A DNA stretch of 64,000 bases from Flavobacteriaceae bacterium UBA3611 (GTDB taxonomy: Bacteria; Bacteroidota; Bacteroidia; Flavobacteriales; Flavobacteriaceae). The stretch covers positions 124,001 through 188,000 of the forward strand of contig DFLU01000014.1 in NCBI GenBank assembly GCA_002375495.1, read 5' to 3'. Made by a program: the position numbers and the translations under genes. This document shows, in pieces, positions 42,371 to 51,678 of the stretch. How positions within the stretch are numbered: the first letter of the stretch is position 1; each line of letters opens with the position of its first letter. Below the pieces are notes generated by a model. The model worked only from the letters and a program-made list of their open reading frames with translations. It was not told the DNA's origin and ran no database searches.

Positions 42371-44059
42371 ATGCAACTTTCAGAACTTGAAATCGTACGA
42401 CGCGAAAAATTAGCCCAATTACGAGCGATGGGCATCAATCCGTATCCGGCAGATTTATTTCCGGTAGACCATACTTCGGCCAACATCAAAAACAATTTTG
42501 AAGAAGGCAAGAGGGTGGTGATTGCAGGCAGGCTAATGTCTAGACGAATTCAAGGAAAGGCAAGTTTTGCTGAACTTCAAGATGCTGAAGGCCGAATACA
42601 GGTATATTTTAACCGGGATGAAATATGTACGGGTGAAGACAAAACCCTGTACAACGATGTGTATAAAAAATTACTCGATATCGGTGATTTTATAGGTATT
42701 GAAGGCGAGCTATTCAAAACGCAGGTGGGCGAAAAAACCGTGATGGTGAAGGATTTTAAATTGCTTTCGAAAGCATTGAAGCCACTTCCCCAACCCCGCG
42801 TAGACGCCGAAGGAAAAGTTCACGATGCCTTTACCGATCCTGAACAGCGCTATCGCCAACGCTATGCAGACCTTGTAGTGAATCCACATGTTAAAGAGGT
42901 TTTTGTAAAACGCACCAAGCTTTTTAATGCCATGCGTACTTTTTTTAACGAACGCGGTTATTTTGAAGTGGAAACCCCAATCCTACAACCCATTCCAGGG
43001 GGTGCTGCCGCTAAACCATTTATCACCCACCATAACAGTTTAGACATTCCGCTGTACATGCGAATTGCGAACGAACTCTATCTGAAGAGATTGATTGTGG
43101 GCGGATTTGATGGCGTGTACGAATTTTCTAAAAACTTTAGAAATGAAGGTATGGATCGCACCCACAACCCAGAGTTCACCGCTATGGAAATTTATGTAGC
43201 CTACAAAGACTACAATTGGATGATGGATTTCTGCGAGCAACTTTTAGAGTATTGTGCGCTGCAAGTAAATGGAACTACGCAAGCCACCTTTGGTGAACAT
43301 ACCGTAGATTTTAAAGCGCCATATAAAAGAGTGACCATGGCCGAAAGTATCGAGCATTTTACAGGATTTGATATTACCGGAAAAACGGAAGACGAACTTC
43401 GTGCTGCAGCAAAAGACATGGGCATTTCAGTAGATAACAGCATGGGCAAAGGAAAATTGATCGACGAGATTTTTGGTGAAAAATGTGAAGGAAATTACAT
43501 CCAGCCAACCTTTATAACCGATTATCCTAAAGAAATGAGTCCGCTTTGCAAAGAGCACCGCGATAATCCAGAACTGACCGAACGTTTTGAATTGATGGTC
43601 TGCGGAAAGGAAATCGCCAATGCCTACAGCGAATTAAATGACCCAATAGACCAACGGGAACGTTTTGAAGCACAGCTGAAGCTGGCAGATCGCGGAGATG
43701 ATGAAGCCATGTTTATAGACAACGATTTTATTCGTGCCCTAGAGTATGGGATGCCACCAACTTCAGGTATGGGTATTGGGATGGACCGATTAATTATGTA
43801 CCTCACCAACAATCCGTCTATTCAGGAAGTATTGTTTTTCCCGCAAATGAAACCAGAACGTAAAGCGGTTGCTTTGACAGATGAAGCAAAAGCGGTGTTC
43901 GCATTGCTTAAAAAGGCTGAAAAAATGGAACTTTCAGCTTTAAAAGAACAAGCTGGGCTCTCTAACAAAAAATGGGACAAGGCCATCAAAGAGCTTACTA
44001 AAAACAGCTTGGCGAAGGTGGAAAAAACTGACGAGGAGCTGTATGTATCGATCCATTAA
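42371..44059 (+). CDS. lysS: Lysyl-tRNA synthetase, class II
   Basis: 562 residues. N-terminal OB-fold anticodon-binding domain ('VVIAGRLMSRRIQGKASFAELQDAEGRIQVYF'-type region), class II core with motif 2 'FRNEGMDRTHNPEFTAMEIYVAY' and motif 3 'GMPPTSGMGIGMDRLIMYL'. A C-terminal extension of about 60 residues (after ~500) goes beyond the usual LysS end, with lysine-rich helices and winged-helix-like 'LSNKKWDKAIKELTKNSLAKV'; such tails occur in some flavobacterial LysS. It charges tRNA-Lys in the cytoplasm. Confidence 0.95.
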   Translation: MQLSELEIVRREKLAQLRAMGINPYPADLFPVDHTSANIKNNFEEGKRVVIAGRLMSRRIQGKASFAELQDAEGRIQVYFNRDEICTGEDKTLYNDVYKKLLDIGDFIGIEGELFKTQVGEKTVMVKDFKLLSKALKPLPQPRVDAEGKVHDAFTDPEQRYRQRYADLVVNPHVKEVFVKRTKLFNAMRTFFNERGYFEVETPILQPIPGGAAAKPFITHHNSLDIPLYMRIANELYLKRLIVGGFDGVYEFSKNFRNEGMDRTHNPEFTAMEIYVAYKDYNWMMDFCEQLLEYCALQVNGTTQATFGEHTVDFKAPYKRVTMAESIEHFTGFDITGKTEDELRAAAKDMGISVDNSMGKGKLIDEIFGEKCEGNYIQPTFITDYPKEMSPLCKEHRDNPELTERFELMVCGKEIANAYSELNDPIDQRERFEAQLKLADRGDDEAMFIDNDFIRALEYGMPPTSGMGIGMDRLIMYLTNNPSIQEVLFFPQMKPERKAVALTDEAKAVFALLKKAEKMELSALKEQAGLSNKKWDKAIKELTKNSLAKVEKTDEELYVSIH

Positions 44060-44070
44060 ATAATTTAAAT

Positions 44071-45801
44071 CTAATTTTCGAATACATAAACTGCCCCGCT
44101 AGCAGGACTTAAATTATTAGTTTGATCTCCATTGATTCCGATGGCATTACTACCTTCATTGTGTGCGCCTATAACCATTGTGCTTCCGTTTGGAGTCATA
44201 TCACAACTAAAACCAAATTCATCGACAACTTCTGAATTCGTGGCTTTAATATATAATTTTTCTGACCACTCACCCCCTTGTTTTTTAAATAGATAAGCCG
44301 CACCGGCCCGGTTCGCATTATTATTGTCTGTAGCACACAACCCTATGCCATCCCCATCTTCACCGTAAGTACCTGTTAACAGGGTAGTACCATCATATGA
44401 AAGGGCAAGCGAATATCCGAGATCGTCGTACTGATTGCTATTGGAAGATTTAACATAGGCTTCTTGTGACCAGACACCTACTGTTCGAGTAAAAATATAA
44501 ATAGCCCCACTATCTACAGCTCCATTATTGAATTGATCTCCGTTAATAGTAGTTGTATCGCTATCTTCACCTGTTGCTCCTATGGCCACTACGTTTCCAT
44601 TACCAGAAACAGATACTCCAAAACCAAACTGATCGTTAGCTTCAGTGTTCGATGCTTTTAAATAAGCTTCTTGCGCCCAACCAGAACCATTATGGTAAAA
44701 AACATATGCCGCCCCACTACTTAGTGCAGAATTATCTGCTTGATTTCCGTTAATTCCAACAGCACTACTATCTTCATTAGCTGCTCCTACCAACAATGTC
44801 GTGCCTGCATCATCTATATCCAAATAGTCTCCAAATTGATCTACCACATTTGGATTGCTCGCTTTAATATATGTTGTCTGTGACCAACTAGATCCATTTC
44901 TGTTGAAAATATATACTGCCCCTGCGCCTTGGGCTGAATTATTACTTTGAGATCCATTAATTCCTGTAGCATTACTATCTTCACCATCGGCTCCGACTGC
45001 CAAGACATCGCCATTATAAGACAATGAGACATCTCGCCCAAAAAAATCTAGTGTTTGGCTATTCGAAGACTTAATATAAGCTTGTTGAGACCAATTACTC
45101 CCTGAGCGATGAAAAACATATACTGCGCCACTATCTTGACTGGAATTATTGAATTGATTGCCATTGATACCTATGGCATTGCTGTCTTCGCCAATTGCCC
45201 CTACTGCCAACGTATTGCCATCGCCTGATAAACTTAAGCTTATTGCAAAGAAATCCTGAGCACCAGGGTTGGAAGCCTTTATATAGGCTTGTTGTACCCA
45301 ATTACCCGATACTTTAGAAAATATATAGACTACTCCAGAATTTAGCAGTGAATTATTACTCTGATTTCCATTAATTCCCGAGGCATTACTATCATCGCCA
45401 GTTGCCCCTACTGCTAGTGTTAAACCATCGTTCGACACAGATAATACTCTTGAAAAAGAGTCTTGGCTGTCTGTGTTGGAAGCTTTGATATAAGTCGCTG
45501 TTGTTGTACAAGAAACTTGATCAACAAATATTGGATTTCCAGACGCATCTTCTTCAATACAAACCCATTTGCTGTTTTGATAAAAGCAAGTGGCGGGTAT
45601 TGAAGTATTAAAAATCATGGTCCCCTCTTCTGGTGGCCCTCCCTGACCATCAGTAACTAAATCTAGATTTGATACTCGAGGTAAAACTAGTCCCATATTA
45701 TTTATACTTTCTATATGGAGACTTCCTTTAGGGTCATTTGTGTTGATACCCACCTGTGCAAATGAGCCTATACCTATCAATAAAAAAACATATTTCAACA
45801 T
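44071..45801 (-). CDS. Secreted seven-repeat FG-GAP-like beta-propeller with 'VGINT' head module
   Basis: 576 residues with a short signal peptide (cleavage about FAQ). Residues 17-100 form the head module 'QVGINTNDPKGSLHIES' then 'GLVLPRVS' and 'MIFNTSIPATCFYQNSKWVCIEE', also found in the 57-64 kb proteins. Seven repeats of about 60 residues follow, each 'I-K-A/S-S-N ... D-x-F/L-G ... G-x-T/V-L-A/L-V-G-A ... G-E-D-S ... SGAVYVF', an integrin-like FG-GAP blade, so the count fits one closed propeller. No T9SS sorting domain is visible. Convergent with lysS, with only an 11-base gap. Confidence 0.85.
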   Translation of the reverse strand: MLKYVFLLIGIGSFAQVGINTNDPKGSLHIESINNMGLVLPRVSNLDLVTDGQGGPPEEGTMIFNTSIPATCFYQNSKWVCIEEDASGNPIFVDQVSCTTTATYIKASNTDSQDSFSRVLSVSNDGLTLAVGATGDDSNASGINGNQSNNSLLNSGVVYIFSKVSGNWVQQAYIKASNPGAQDFFAISLSLSGDGNTLAVGAIGEDSNAIGINGNQFNNSSQDSGAVYVFHRSGSNWSQQAYIKSSNSQTLDFFGRDVSLSYNGDVLAVGADGEDSNATGINGSQSNNSAQGAGAVYIFNRNGSSWSQTTYIKASNPNVVDQFGDYLDIDDAGTTLLVGAANEDSSAVGINGNQADNSALSSGAAYVFYHNGSGWAQEAYLKASNTEANDQFGFGVSVSGNGNVVAIGATGEDSDTTTINGDQFNNGAVDSGAIYIFTRTVGVWSQEAYVKSSNSNQYDDLGYSLALSYDGTTLLTGTYGEDGDGIGLCATDNNNANRAGAAYLFKKQGGEWSEKLYIKATNSEVVDEFGFSCDMTPNGSTMVIGAHNEGSNAIGINGDQTNNLSPASGAVYVFEN

Positions 45802-46134
45802 ACTCTTTACTATTTAGTGGTATTCTTACATCGAACAAAAGCAAAAATGTCATCCTATTTATAAAATATTTTTAATAATATACAGTCTGTATCTAAGCCT
45901 AGTTAGCATCTTGACAAGTTAGTAGAATCAAGTTGGACACCATAATAGAAAGTTTAAACGGCATCTTGAAATGGAACAATACCCCCAAGTTATTGAGATA
46001 ACGAACATGTTAACATGAAATCAAGCTAAGTTCAATCGACTCATTTCTAGCCTCTAGCGTTTATTTTGAATCTTATCTCTATACTTTTTAAGGTATCTCA
46101 ACGTTTTTTTTATACTAACTCAAATTGTACAATT
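45802..46134. other. Gene-poor spacer between two divergent genes
   Basis: No credible gene in 333 bases. Seen: the 12-bp palindrome CATGTTAACATG (46006-46017), the direct repeat GCATCTTGA (45906 and 45961), and an AGTTGGACACC string reminiscent of IS3-family ends but without a matching partner. It presumably holds promoters for both flanking genes, though no full consensus was found. Confidence 0.5.
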
Positions 46135-46992
46135 ATGAAAAAAGTAATCCTGCTGATAGCGATTGTTGCCGTTTGCATGAGCCACGCTCCCACCCATGAA
46201 ATAAAAACTTATGATTTGGAATATGCCATAGAAAACAACTTGGTTACTTGTGAGTTTAAAGGCAATGATGAGAGTCCGCATTACTACCAACCACTCATTG
46301 CTGAAATTACAAATAGGACCGACAGGACGTTTCATATCAAAGTTGCCAACGGACAAAAATTCAAATCGGTTTCTCCAGACCGTCAAGACGTCGTGGTCAC
46401 GCAAGAAGAATTAATCGCCATGACCGCTAATCAACGTTTGAATATGCCGCTTTTCGGAATGTGTATTGAAAAAAGTAATACGGCGCCAAATACAAACGAA
46501 ATCTATCTTCCCAATGGAAAAGCTGAAAACAACCTGAGCCTTCTCGCCAAAGAAATTGAACGGCTAGAAGCCTATGACGTTGCTGGACAGAACGCGGTTT
46601 GGAACATCACCGACAACGGTACCTTATATGATATTGCCGGCTATGATGTAGATGCTGGCGCTCCATTACGCACCTATGTGGCCAACTTATTGAATATCCC
46701 GGACAATGAAATCCCTGTGTTCGATGAACCGCAAGAATCAAAAAGAGTGCGTACGGCTGGTGGAAACTTTCGATACAAATTTTCGAGAACCTCAGCGGTG
46801 ACCATTGGCATGTTTAACAGCCAAGATATTATCGTAAAAGAACTATACCAAAATCCTGAAACGCCACCAGGCGAACACCGCCTATCTTATAAATTTGACG
46901 TAGAAGAATTTACAGATGATGTATATTACATTAGGTTGATTATTAATGGGCAAATCAAAATTAATTTTGAGATGAAGACGAGACGGTCTTAA
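46135..46992 (+). CDS. Exported protein of unknown function
   Basis: 285 residues from the ATG at 46135 (an ATG at 46066 would add an implausible leader). Signal peptide MKKVILLIAIVAVCMSHA. The mature protein starts 'PTHEIKTYDLEYAIENNLVTCEFKGND' and has 'KVANGQKFKSVSPDRQDVVVTQEELI' and a C-terminal beta part ending 'DVYYIRLIINGQIKINFEMKTRRS', which resembles the T9SS/PKD-like strand pattern but lacks a sorting-domain motif. Family not recognised. Convergent with the YiaA/B gene through a shared terminator. Confidence 0.7.
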   Translation: MKKVILLIAIVAVCMSHAPTHEIKTYDLEYAIENNLVTCEFKGNDESPHYYQPLIAEITNRTDRTFHIKVANGQKFKSVSPDRQDVVVTQEELIAMTANQRLNMPLFGMCIEKSNTAPNTNEIYLPNGKAENNLSLLAKEIERLEAYDVAGQNAVWNITDNGTLYDIAGYDVDAGAPLRTYVANLLNIPDNEIPVFDEPQESKRVRTAGGNFRYKFSRTSAVTIGMFNSQDIIVKELYQNPETPPGEHRLSYKFDVEEFTDDVYYIRLIINGQIKINFEMKTRRS

Positions 46993-47048
46993 TAATTTCG
47001 AAAAAGAAAAACGACCCCCTCCTCCAAAGTGGCCGTTTTCCATTCATC

Positions 47049-47084
47049 AAAACAGGGGTGGCTGTTTACAGACACCCCTGTTTT
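47049..47084. terminator. Bidirectional intrinsic terminator
   Basis: A perfect 12-bp stem AAAACAGGGGTG/CACCCCTGTTTT with a 12-base loop, lying between two convergent genes. T-runs occur on both strands, so it can end both transcripts. Confidence 0.85.
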
Positions 47085-47085
47085 G

Positions 47086-47568
47086 TTATTTATCTTCTTT
47101 CTGTTCTAAAAATTTCAAATCGCGTGTATTTTTTTGAACAGCGACCGCTGCAAAAAGACTCAGCAAAAAGCTCATTCCGTAGAACCCTTTTTCACTCAGC
47201 TCCATATCGGCGTTCCACAAGCCAATGATGAGGAGTAAAATAGATGCGATAGTCGTAAACCAACTAATCCCGTAATAAATGTCGGTGACAGGGATTCCCT
47301 CTAAACGGTCACGAACACTTTTTTGAACCGAAACCACAGAGAATAATCCAAAAAGCAAGATGGTAAAATAATACCCTTTCTCGTTCAACCACATGTTGGC
47401 ATTCCAAAGACCAATGCAAAACGAAAGCATCCCGATAAACAGGGCGGTCCAAGAAGCACCAATAAATGCTGGGGTTGGTTTACAATTAAATTTTTCATCC
47501 TTCTTCTTGATGGTGTCAATCAACGGTGCATTTACCGGTTTCTTTTTTGTTTCCATTATTTGTTCCAT
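47086..47568 (-). CDS. YiaA/YiaB-family four-helix membrane protein
   Basis: 160 residues from MEQIMETKKK (47568). Two copies of a two-helix unit: 'FIGASWTALFIGMLSFCIGLWNANMWLNEKGYYFTILLFGLFSVVSVQKSVRD' and 'YYGISWFTTIASILLLIIGLWNADMELSEKGFYGMSFLLSLFAAVAVQKNTRD' type repeats. The 'GLWNA-D/N-M-x-L-x-EKG' motif recurs in both halves, as in YiaA/B. Inner-membrane location; function unknown. The internal duplication is plain. Confidence 0.88.
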   Translation of the reverse strand: MEQIMETKKKPVNAPLIDTIKKKDEKFNCKPTPAFIGASWTALFIGMLSFCIGLWNANMWLNEKGYYFTILLFGLFSVVSVQKSVRDRLEGIPVTDIYYGISWFTTIASILLLIIGLWNADMELSEKGFYGMSFLLSLFAAVAVQKNTRDLKFLEQKEDK

Positions 47569-47718
47569 AATTAAATTGTTTTGATGATGGCTCAAAGATG
47601 CGATAGGTTTCTAATTGCAGAAAACTCCATTTTTAAAAAAACTTACGATTAATTTAATGACAATATCTCGTTTAAGTCTTTTATATTTGAAATTATTTTA
47701 CATATTACATACGATTAA

Positions 47719-49179
47719 ATGAAGACTATTTCAGCTATAATCAACATGCTTTCTGAAGAAGAACAGCATGAATTTCTCCTTTTTCAGCAGAAAAAGAACC
47801 GAAGAAGTGATACTAAAAACGAACTACTCTTTAAACAAATTGCACGTGGCAACACCACTAACCTTGATGTGATCCTCTACGGAAAGCCAGCAAAAAATGC
47901 CTATCACGCCCTCTGCAAACGATTACAAGATTCGCTAGTAGATTTTATTGCGAGCAAGAGTTTTGCGAATGAAACCGGAGAAGAAATGGACATCTTAAAA
48001 AAACTATTGGCCGCCCGTATCTTTTTTGAGCACAAGCAATATAAAATTGGCTTTAAAACCTTGGCACAGGCCGAAAAGAAAGCACTTGCATTAGATGTGT
48101 ATGCCCTGCTTACTGAAATTTACCATACCCAACTGCAATACGCGCACCTCAACAAAAGCGAAGCTTTGCCCGAGCTCCTGAAGAAATGTAAAGAAAACCT
48201 TCATCATTTTAAGCAAGAACAGGAGCTGAATATGATTTATGCAACCATAAAAAACACACTGCAGCAGCCACAAAAGCAACCCACTACCGATGTGGTGCAA
48301 CGAACATTTGACGCCTTCAACATAAAAATAGATGCTTCATTTACTTACAAAGCGTTGTTTCAAGTGTTGAATCTTACAGCTACTTCGGCCATGATGGCAA
48401 GCGACTATTACAGCAACCTCTCGTTTATGGAAGAAGTATATTCGGTAGTTTCAGCAAAAAAAGAACCGAAAGAAAAACACTTGTATTATCATATTGAGAT
48501 TCTACATCTCATGGCTACGGCACATTTCAGAAATAAGAACTTTCAGAAATCATTGGATTTTGTAGAAAAAATGCATGCCGAAATGACCAAAAAAAATAAC
48601 AAATACACGCAACAGTTTTACAATAAATGGTTGGTGCTCAAAGCCGTAAACCTCAACTACGTCGGCGATTTCAAAACCGCCATCCAACTGCTTAAAAGTG
48701 GTTCAGAACAATCATTAGACTGCTCCCTGGCCTTGATGATGAGTTTGTTTCAGCAACAGCAATTTTCAGAAGCATATCAAATCCTAAAAACATTACACCA
48801 TAGCGATGTGTGGTATGAAAAAAAGATGGGGTGGATCTGGGTTTTGAAAAAATCGATGATTGAAATCTTACTCCTAGTAGAACTCGACAAACTAGAGGTA
48901 GTGCTCTCACGGCTGCGGCGTTTTCGAAAAAAATTTCAGAAAAGACTGTTAGAACTAGAAGAAACGCGTGTGCTTACCTTTGTGAAGCTGGTCACTATGT
49001 ATTATGAAAACCCCAAAGCCGTTACAACTTCAGATTTTTCGGCAACCGTAGAACGCTCTTTTGAATGGATTGGCAAAGAGCGCGAAGATATTTTTGTAAT
49101 GAGTTTTTACGCTTGGTTAAAGGCAAAAATGGAACAGCGGGACTTGTACCAAGTAACCTTAGAATTAGTTGCGGCTTAG
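47719..49179 (+). CDS. Helical-repeat (TPR-like) protein of unknown function
   Basis: 486 residues, no signal or membrane segment, almost all helical. Starts 'MKTISAIINMLSEEEQHEFLLFQQKKNRRSDTKNELLF', followed by helix pairs that look like divergent TPRs (e.g. 'LAARIFFEHKQYKIGFKTLAQAEKKALALDVYALLTEIYHTQLQYA'-type region and 'MSLFQQQQFSEAYQILKTLHHSD'). Probably a cytoplasmic scaffold or regulator; no partner can be named. TATATTTG at 47692-47699 is a good -7 box but has no TTG at -33. Confidence 0.72.
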   Translation: MKTISAIINMLSEEEQHEFLLFQQKKNRRSDTKNELLFKQIARGNTTNLDVILYGKPAKNAYHALCKRLQDSLVDFIASKSFANETGEEMDILKKLLAARIFFEHKQYKIGFKTLAQAEKKALALDVYALLTEIYHTQLQYAHLNKSEALPELLKKCKENLHHFKQEQELNMIYATIKNTLQQPQKQPTTDVVQRTFDAFNIKIDASFTYKALFQVLNLTATSAMMASDYYSNLSFMEEVYSVVSAKKEPKEKHLYYHIEILHLMATAHFRNKNFQKSLDFVEKMHAEMTKKNNKYTQQFYNKWLVLKAVNLNYVGDFKTAIQLLKSGSEQSLDCSLALMMSLFQQQQFSEAYQILKTLHHSDVWYEKKMGWIWVLKKSMIEILLLVELDKLEVVLSRLRRFRKKFQKRLLELEETRVLTFVKLVTMYYENPKAVTTSDFSATVERSFEWIGKEREDIFVMSFYAWLKAKMEQRDLYQVTLELVAA

Positions 49180-49298
49180 GATCAAATTTTAAGCGTTCGA
49201 TGTTCAGTAAAAGTTTACAAAAAACACAACTAGTAGATTCACGTATGCCTATTTAACATTCAGATTTTTAAGTGATTAAACCCTCTCATCTTTAAGTA

Positions 49299-49322
49299 AA
49301 AATACCCCGTTATGGGTATTTT
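49299..49322 (+). terminator. Probable intrinsic terminator
   Basis: A 9-bp stem AAAATACCC/GGGTATTTT with a 6-base loop, 120 bases after the helical-repeat gene. The T-run is the stem arm itself, so strength is uncertain. Confidence 0.5.
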
Positions 49323-49368
49323 ATCTGGTTAGATGTTTCTCTAGATTTGAAAACTAAATATGTCAACC

Positions 49369-49938
49369 ATGAAAGATATACGTTTCAGAATTCCGCTTTT
49401 CTTTTTATTTCTTGCGCTCATTCTCGCTTCATGTGAACCACCAGATGATGATGTGGAACTAGATGAAAGCACTTCAACTGTATTTGAAGAACCCTTCTTT
49501 CCTGGGTTTTTCAGGGTTAACGGCGAAGATATTACAACCACCGAGGTAACCGCTACCAACTATACTATTGTAGATCAAGTACCTTCGTCAAGCTTGCCAG
49601 ATGATGATTTATTTTCGTTTAGCATTGCCGTTGCTATTCCAACAGACAGTGATGTTCAAATTGAACCTGAACTAAGCAATGTATCATTTACAAGGGAAGA
49701 TGGAATTATTGTTCCACCCTTTTTTGAAGGTTTAAATGTAAGAGAAAACGATGTAATTGATGGAGTAAATTACGTACTGTACGATTTTAACTTTACCTAT
49801 CCCGAAAATGCTGAGGGCGTCATAGCTAGTACAATAAAAGAATTTAAGGTAATCGTAGTAACTAATTATTTTGACAACTCTGGAAATTTACTTGAAGACA
49901 TTATCTTTAATTACACGCTTAACGTAACAGATAATTAA
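49369..49938 (+). CDS. Acidic lipoprotein of unknown function
   Basis: 189 residues from the ATG at 49369, chosen because AACCATGAAA matches the start context of neighbouring genes (an ATG at 49360 is also in frame). SPII signal 'FLALILASC', followed by a very acidic linker (EPPDDDVELDES). The rest is beta-rich ('FFRVNGEDITTTEVTATNYTIVDQ', 'EFKVIVVTNYFDNSG'), Ig-like in appearance. No known domain recognised. Confidence 0.72.
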   Translation: MKDIRFRIPLFFLFLALILASCEPPDDDVELDESTSTVFEEPFFPGFFRVNGEDITTTEVTATNYTIVDQVPSSSLPDDDLFSFSIAVAIPTDSDVQIEPELSNVSFTREDGIIVPPFFEGLNVRENDVIDGVNYVLYDFNFTYPENAEGVIASTIKEFKVIVVTNYFDNSGNLLEDIIFNYTLNVTDN

Positions 49939-50010
49939 CCTAATATTTCGATTGTAAAGTGATTACAAATAATCTTTCGTCTGATAGTATTCTGCCTTAC
50001 TGAATTAAAA

Positions 50011-50084
50011 AAGCCCACAGCGCTCCGAACCTTTTGGCATGGGCGGTCCCATATCCCTATGGGCGGCTGTGGGCTTCGTTTTTC
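50011..50084. terminator. Long nested hairpin, bidirectional terminator
   Basis: Outer 11-bp stem AAGCCCACAGC/GCTGTGGGCTT (50011-50021, 50066-50076) encloses smaller GGGC/GCCC-type hairpins; T-run follows on the plus strand and A/T-rich sequence on the other. It lies between convergent genes. No gene is seen in the rest of 49939-50197. Confidence 0.7.
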
Positions 50085-50197
50085 CCGCCCCGAAGGACGG
50101 AACCAACCTAAACATCAACTATGATTGATTTCTTAAAGATAGTACCAGTTTCCAGCTTCTAAAAACGAAAGGTATCTTGCTTTATAAATGACGACTC

Positions 50198-51499
50198 TTA
50201 GTTGCCCATGTTACGTAAAAATTGGATGTCATTTTCTACCGTGAGCAATAACACACTGGTGGCCGTACAAAACACTGGACTGGTAATACAGTGGTGCCCG
50301 TTCCAGCTACCATCTTCGTTCTGTATCTTTAAAATCCTTCCGCTCATATTGTCATACCATTTTTTCCAATCGTTATCTTTATTTACCACAAGCGACTCAC
50401 CTGTTTGTAGAAAACTCAAAAATTCTTCTCCGCCGTTGTTTCCAAATCCGTCCAACACATCATTGCGTTGTGCAGTGTTTTTAGCAGATTGATATACATT
50501 ATATGAAGATGCGTATCCCACCGCTTCACTTTCGCTATATCCAGACGTCACCAAATTGGCAACCGTCATGGGTGCATTTTGCTCTAATTTACCCTCTTTC
50601 TTTGCTTTATCTAGTGCTTCCTGAGCTTTTCTGGCATCTTTTGCGCTGGCACGAACGCTACCGCTTACTGCGTACAACATAACTCCTGCGCCATCTTCGG
50701 TATTTACATTGCCGTTTTCTTCGTTGTAGTTTTGCTTTTGGTATGCTCTTGCCTTCTCCAGCACTTCATCGTCTACCGTTGCCCCAACAGATTGTGCCGC
50801 TTCTAGGGCACTATTTGCCAAACCACTCTGCAACACTCCAGCCCAACCGGCTCCTTTTTGTCTTCCTGAGGCATCTGTGCCTGCTTGGATCTTGGCAACA
50901 CAGATATCTAATGCTCTGTTTACACGTTTTGTATCGACCCCTTTTAGATTTCGGTCTAATAGGTTTGAGAGAAATTGTGCTGTAAGTACCGCGTCAATAT
51001 TTTGGCCCAATTTACGCTGTATCTGGGTACCGCGAACATCGGTAATGTACGGATCAGTTTTTGGGCTGTTCTCTACAGTTTCTAGTAAATAGGAAATGGC
51101 CTTTTTTAAATGGTTAGCATAATTGCCCTTTTTTAAGGTAATCCCACTACGCAAAAAAGCCTGTGCAGCAATAGCTGTGGTTGCTGGATCTGCAGGAACA
51201 GCGTGTGGATCTCTTACATGTTGGGCAGCATGGCTTCCCGCTCCAAAACCACCATTTGGCAATTGTGCTTCGGCCAACCATGAGAGTCCGTCACGGACTG
51301 AAAGTTGCACATTTTCATTTGTTTTGTACACACTAAAACCCTCAGAAGACTGTTCTCCCATGGTGGTCATAAATACGCATCCATCTTCAGATGCCAAAGT
51401 TCTTTTCGTTTCTGGGTAGTCTTCCGTAGAAATAAAGCCGGAGACCAAAAACCCAACCAATGCTATAGGTAACAATAGCAATACCAATTTTGTTTTCAT
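50198..51499 (-). CDS. Exported alpha-toroid (prenyltransferase/squalene-oxidase-repeat) protein
   Basis: 433 residues with an N-terminal signal or anchor (MKTKLVLLLLPIALVGFLVSG). The first part has 'VRDGLSWLAEAQLPNGGFGAG', a QW-like repeat, and 'DPATTAIAAQAFLRSG'; the last has 'ILKIQNEDGSWNGHHCITSPVFCTATSVLLL', a second one. Helix pairs in between fit the alpha/alpha toroid of terpene cyclases, prenyltransferases and related TED-like domains. No DDxD catalytic motif is seen. As an exported protein it is unlikely to cyclise terpenes; role unknown. Confidence 0.75.
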   Translation of the reverse strand: MKTKLVLLLLPIALVGFLVSGFISTEDYPETKRTLASEDGCVFMTTMGEQSSEGFSVYKTNENVQLSVRDGLSWLAEAQLPNGGFGAGSHAAQHVRDPHAVPADPATTAIAAQAFLRSGITLKKGNYANHLKKAISYLLETVENSPKTDPYITDVRGTQIQRKLGQNIDAVLTAQFLSNLLDRNLKGVDTKRVNRALDICVAKIQAGTDASGRQKGAGWAGVLQSGLANSALEAAQSVGATVDDEVLEKARAYQKQNYNEENGNVNTEDGAGVMLYAVSGSVRASAKDARKAQEALDKAKKEGKLEQNAPMTVANLVTSGYSESEAVGYASSYNVYQSAKNTAQRNDVLDGFGNNGGEEFLSFLQTGESLVVNKDNDWKKWYDNMSGRILKIQNEDGSWNGHHCITSPVFCTATSVLLLTVENDIQFLRNMGN

Positions 51500-51678
51500 T
51501 TTATATGATTTTAATTACGAATCGAAACTACCACCTATACCATACCTAAAAAAACAACGTTTAGTAAACACATCGTACTATCGAGGGAACAAGCCTTTTG
51601 TATGAGTTTGATTTTTAACAACCAACAAAAGGGTGTGTCAAATTCTTTTTATATTTTTAGGCACTTATATTTATTGCT

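Noticed and set aside
45895..46020. Possible insertion-sequence remnant (AGTTGGACACC string, GCATCTTGA direct repeats)
   Set aside because: No matching inverted end, no transposase fragment of convincing length, and no target-site duplication visible.
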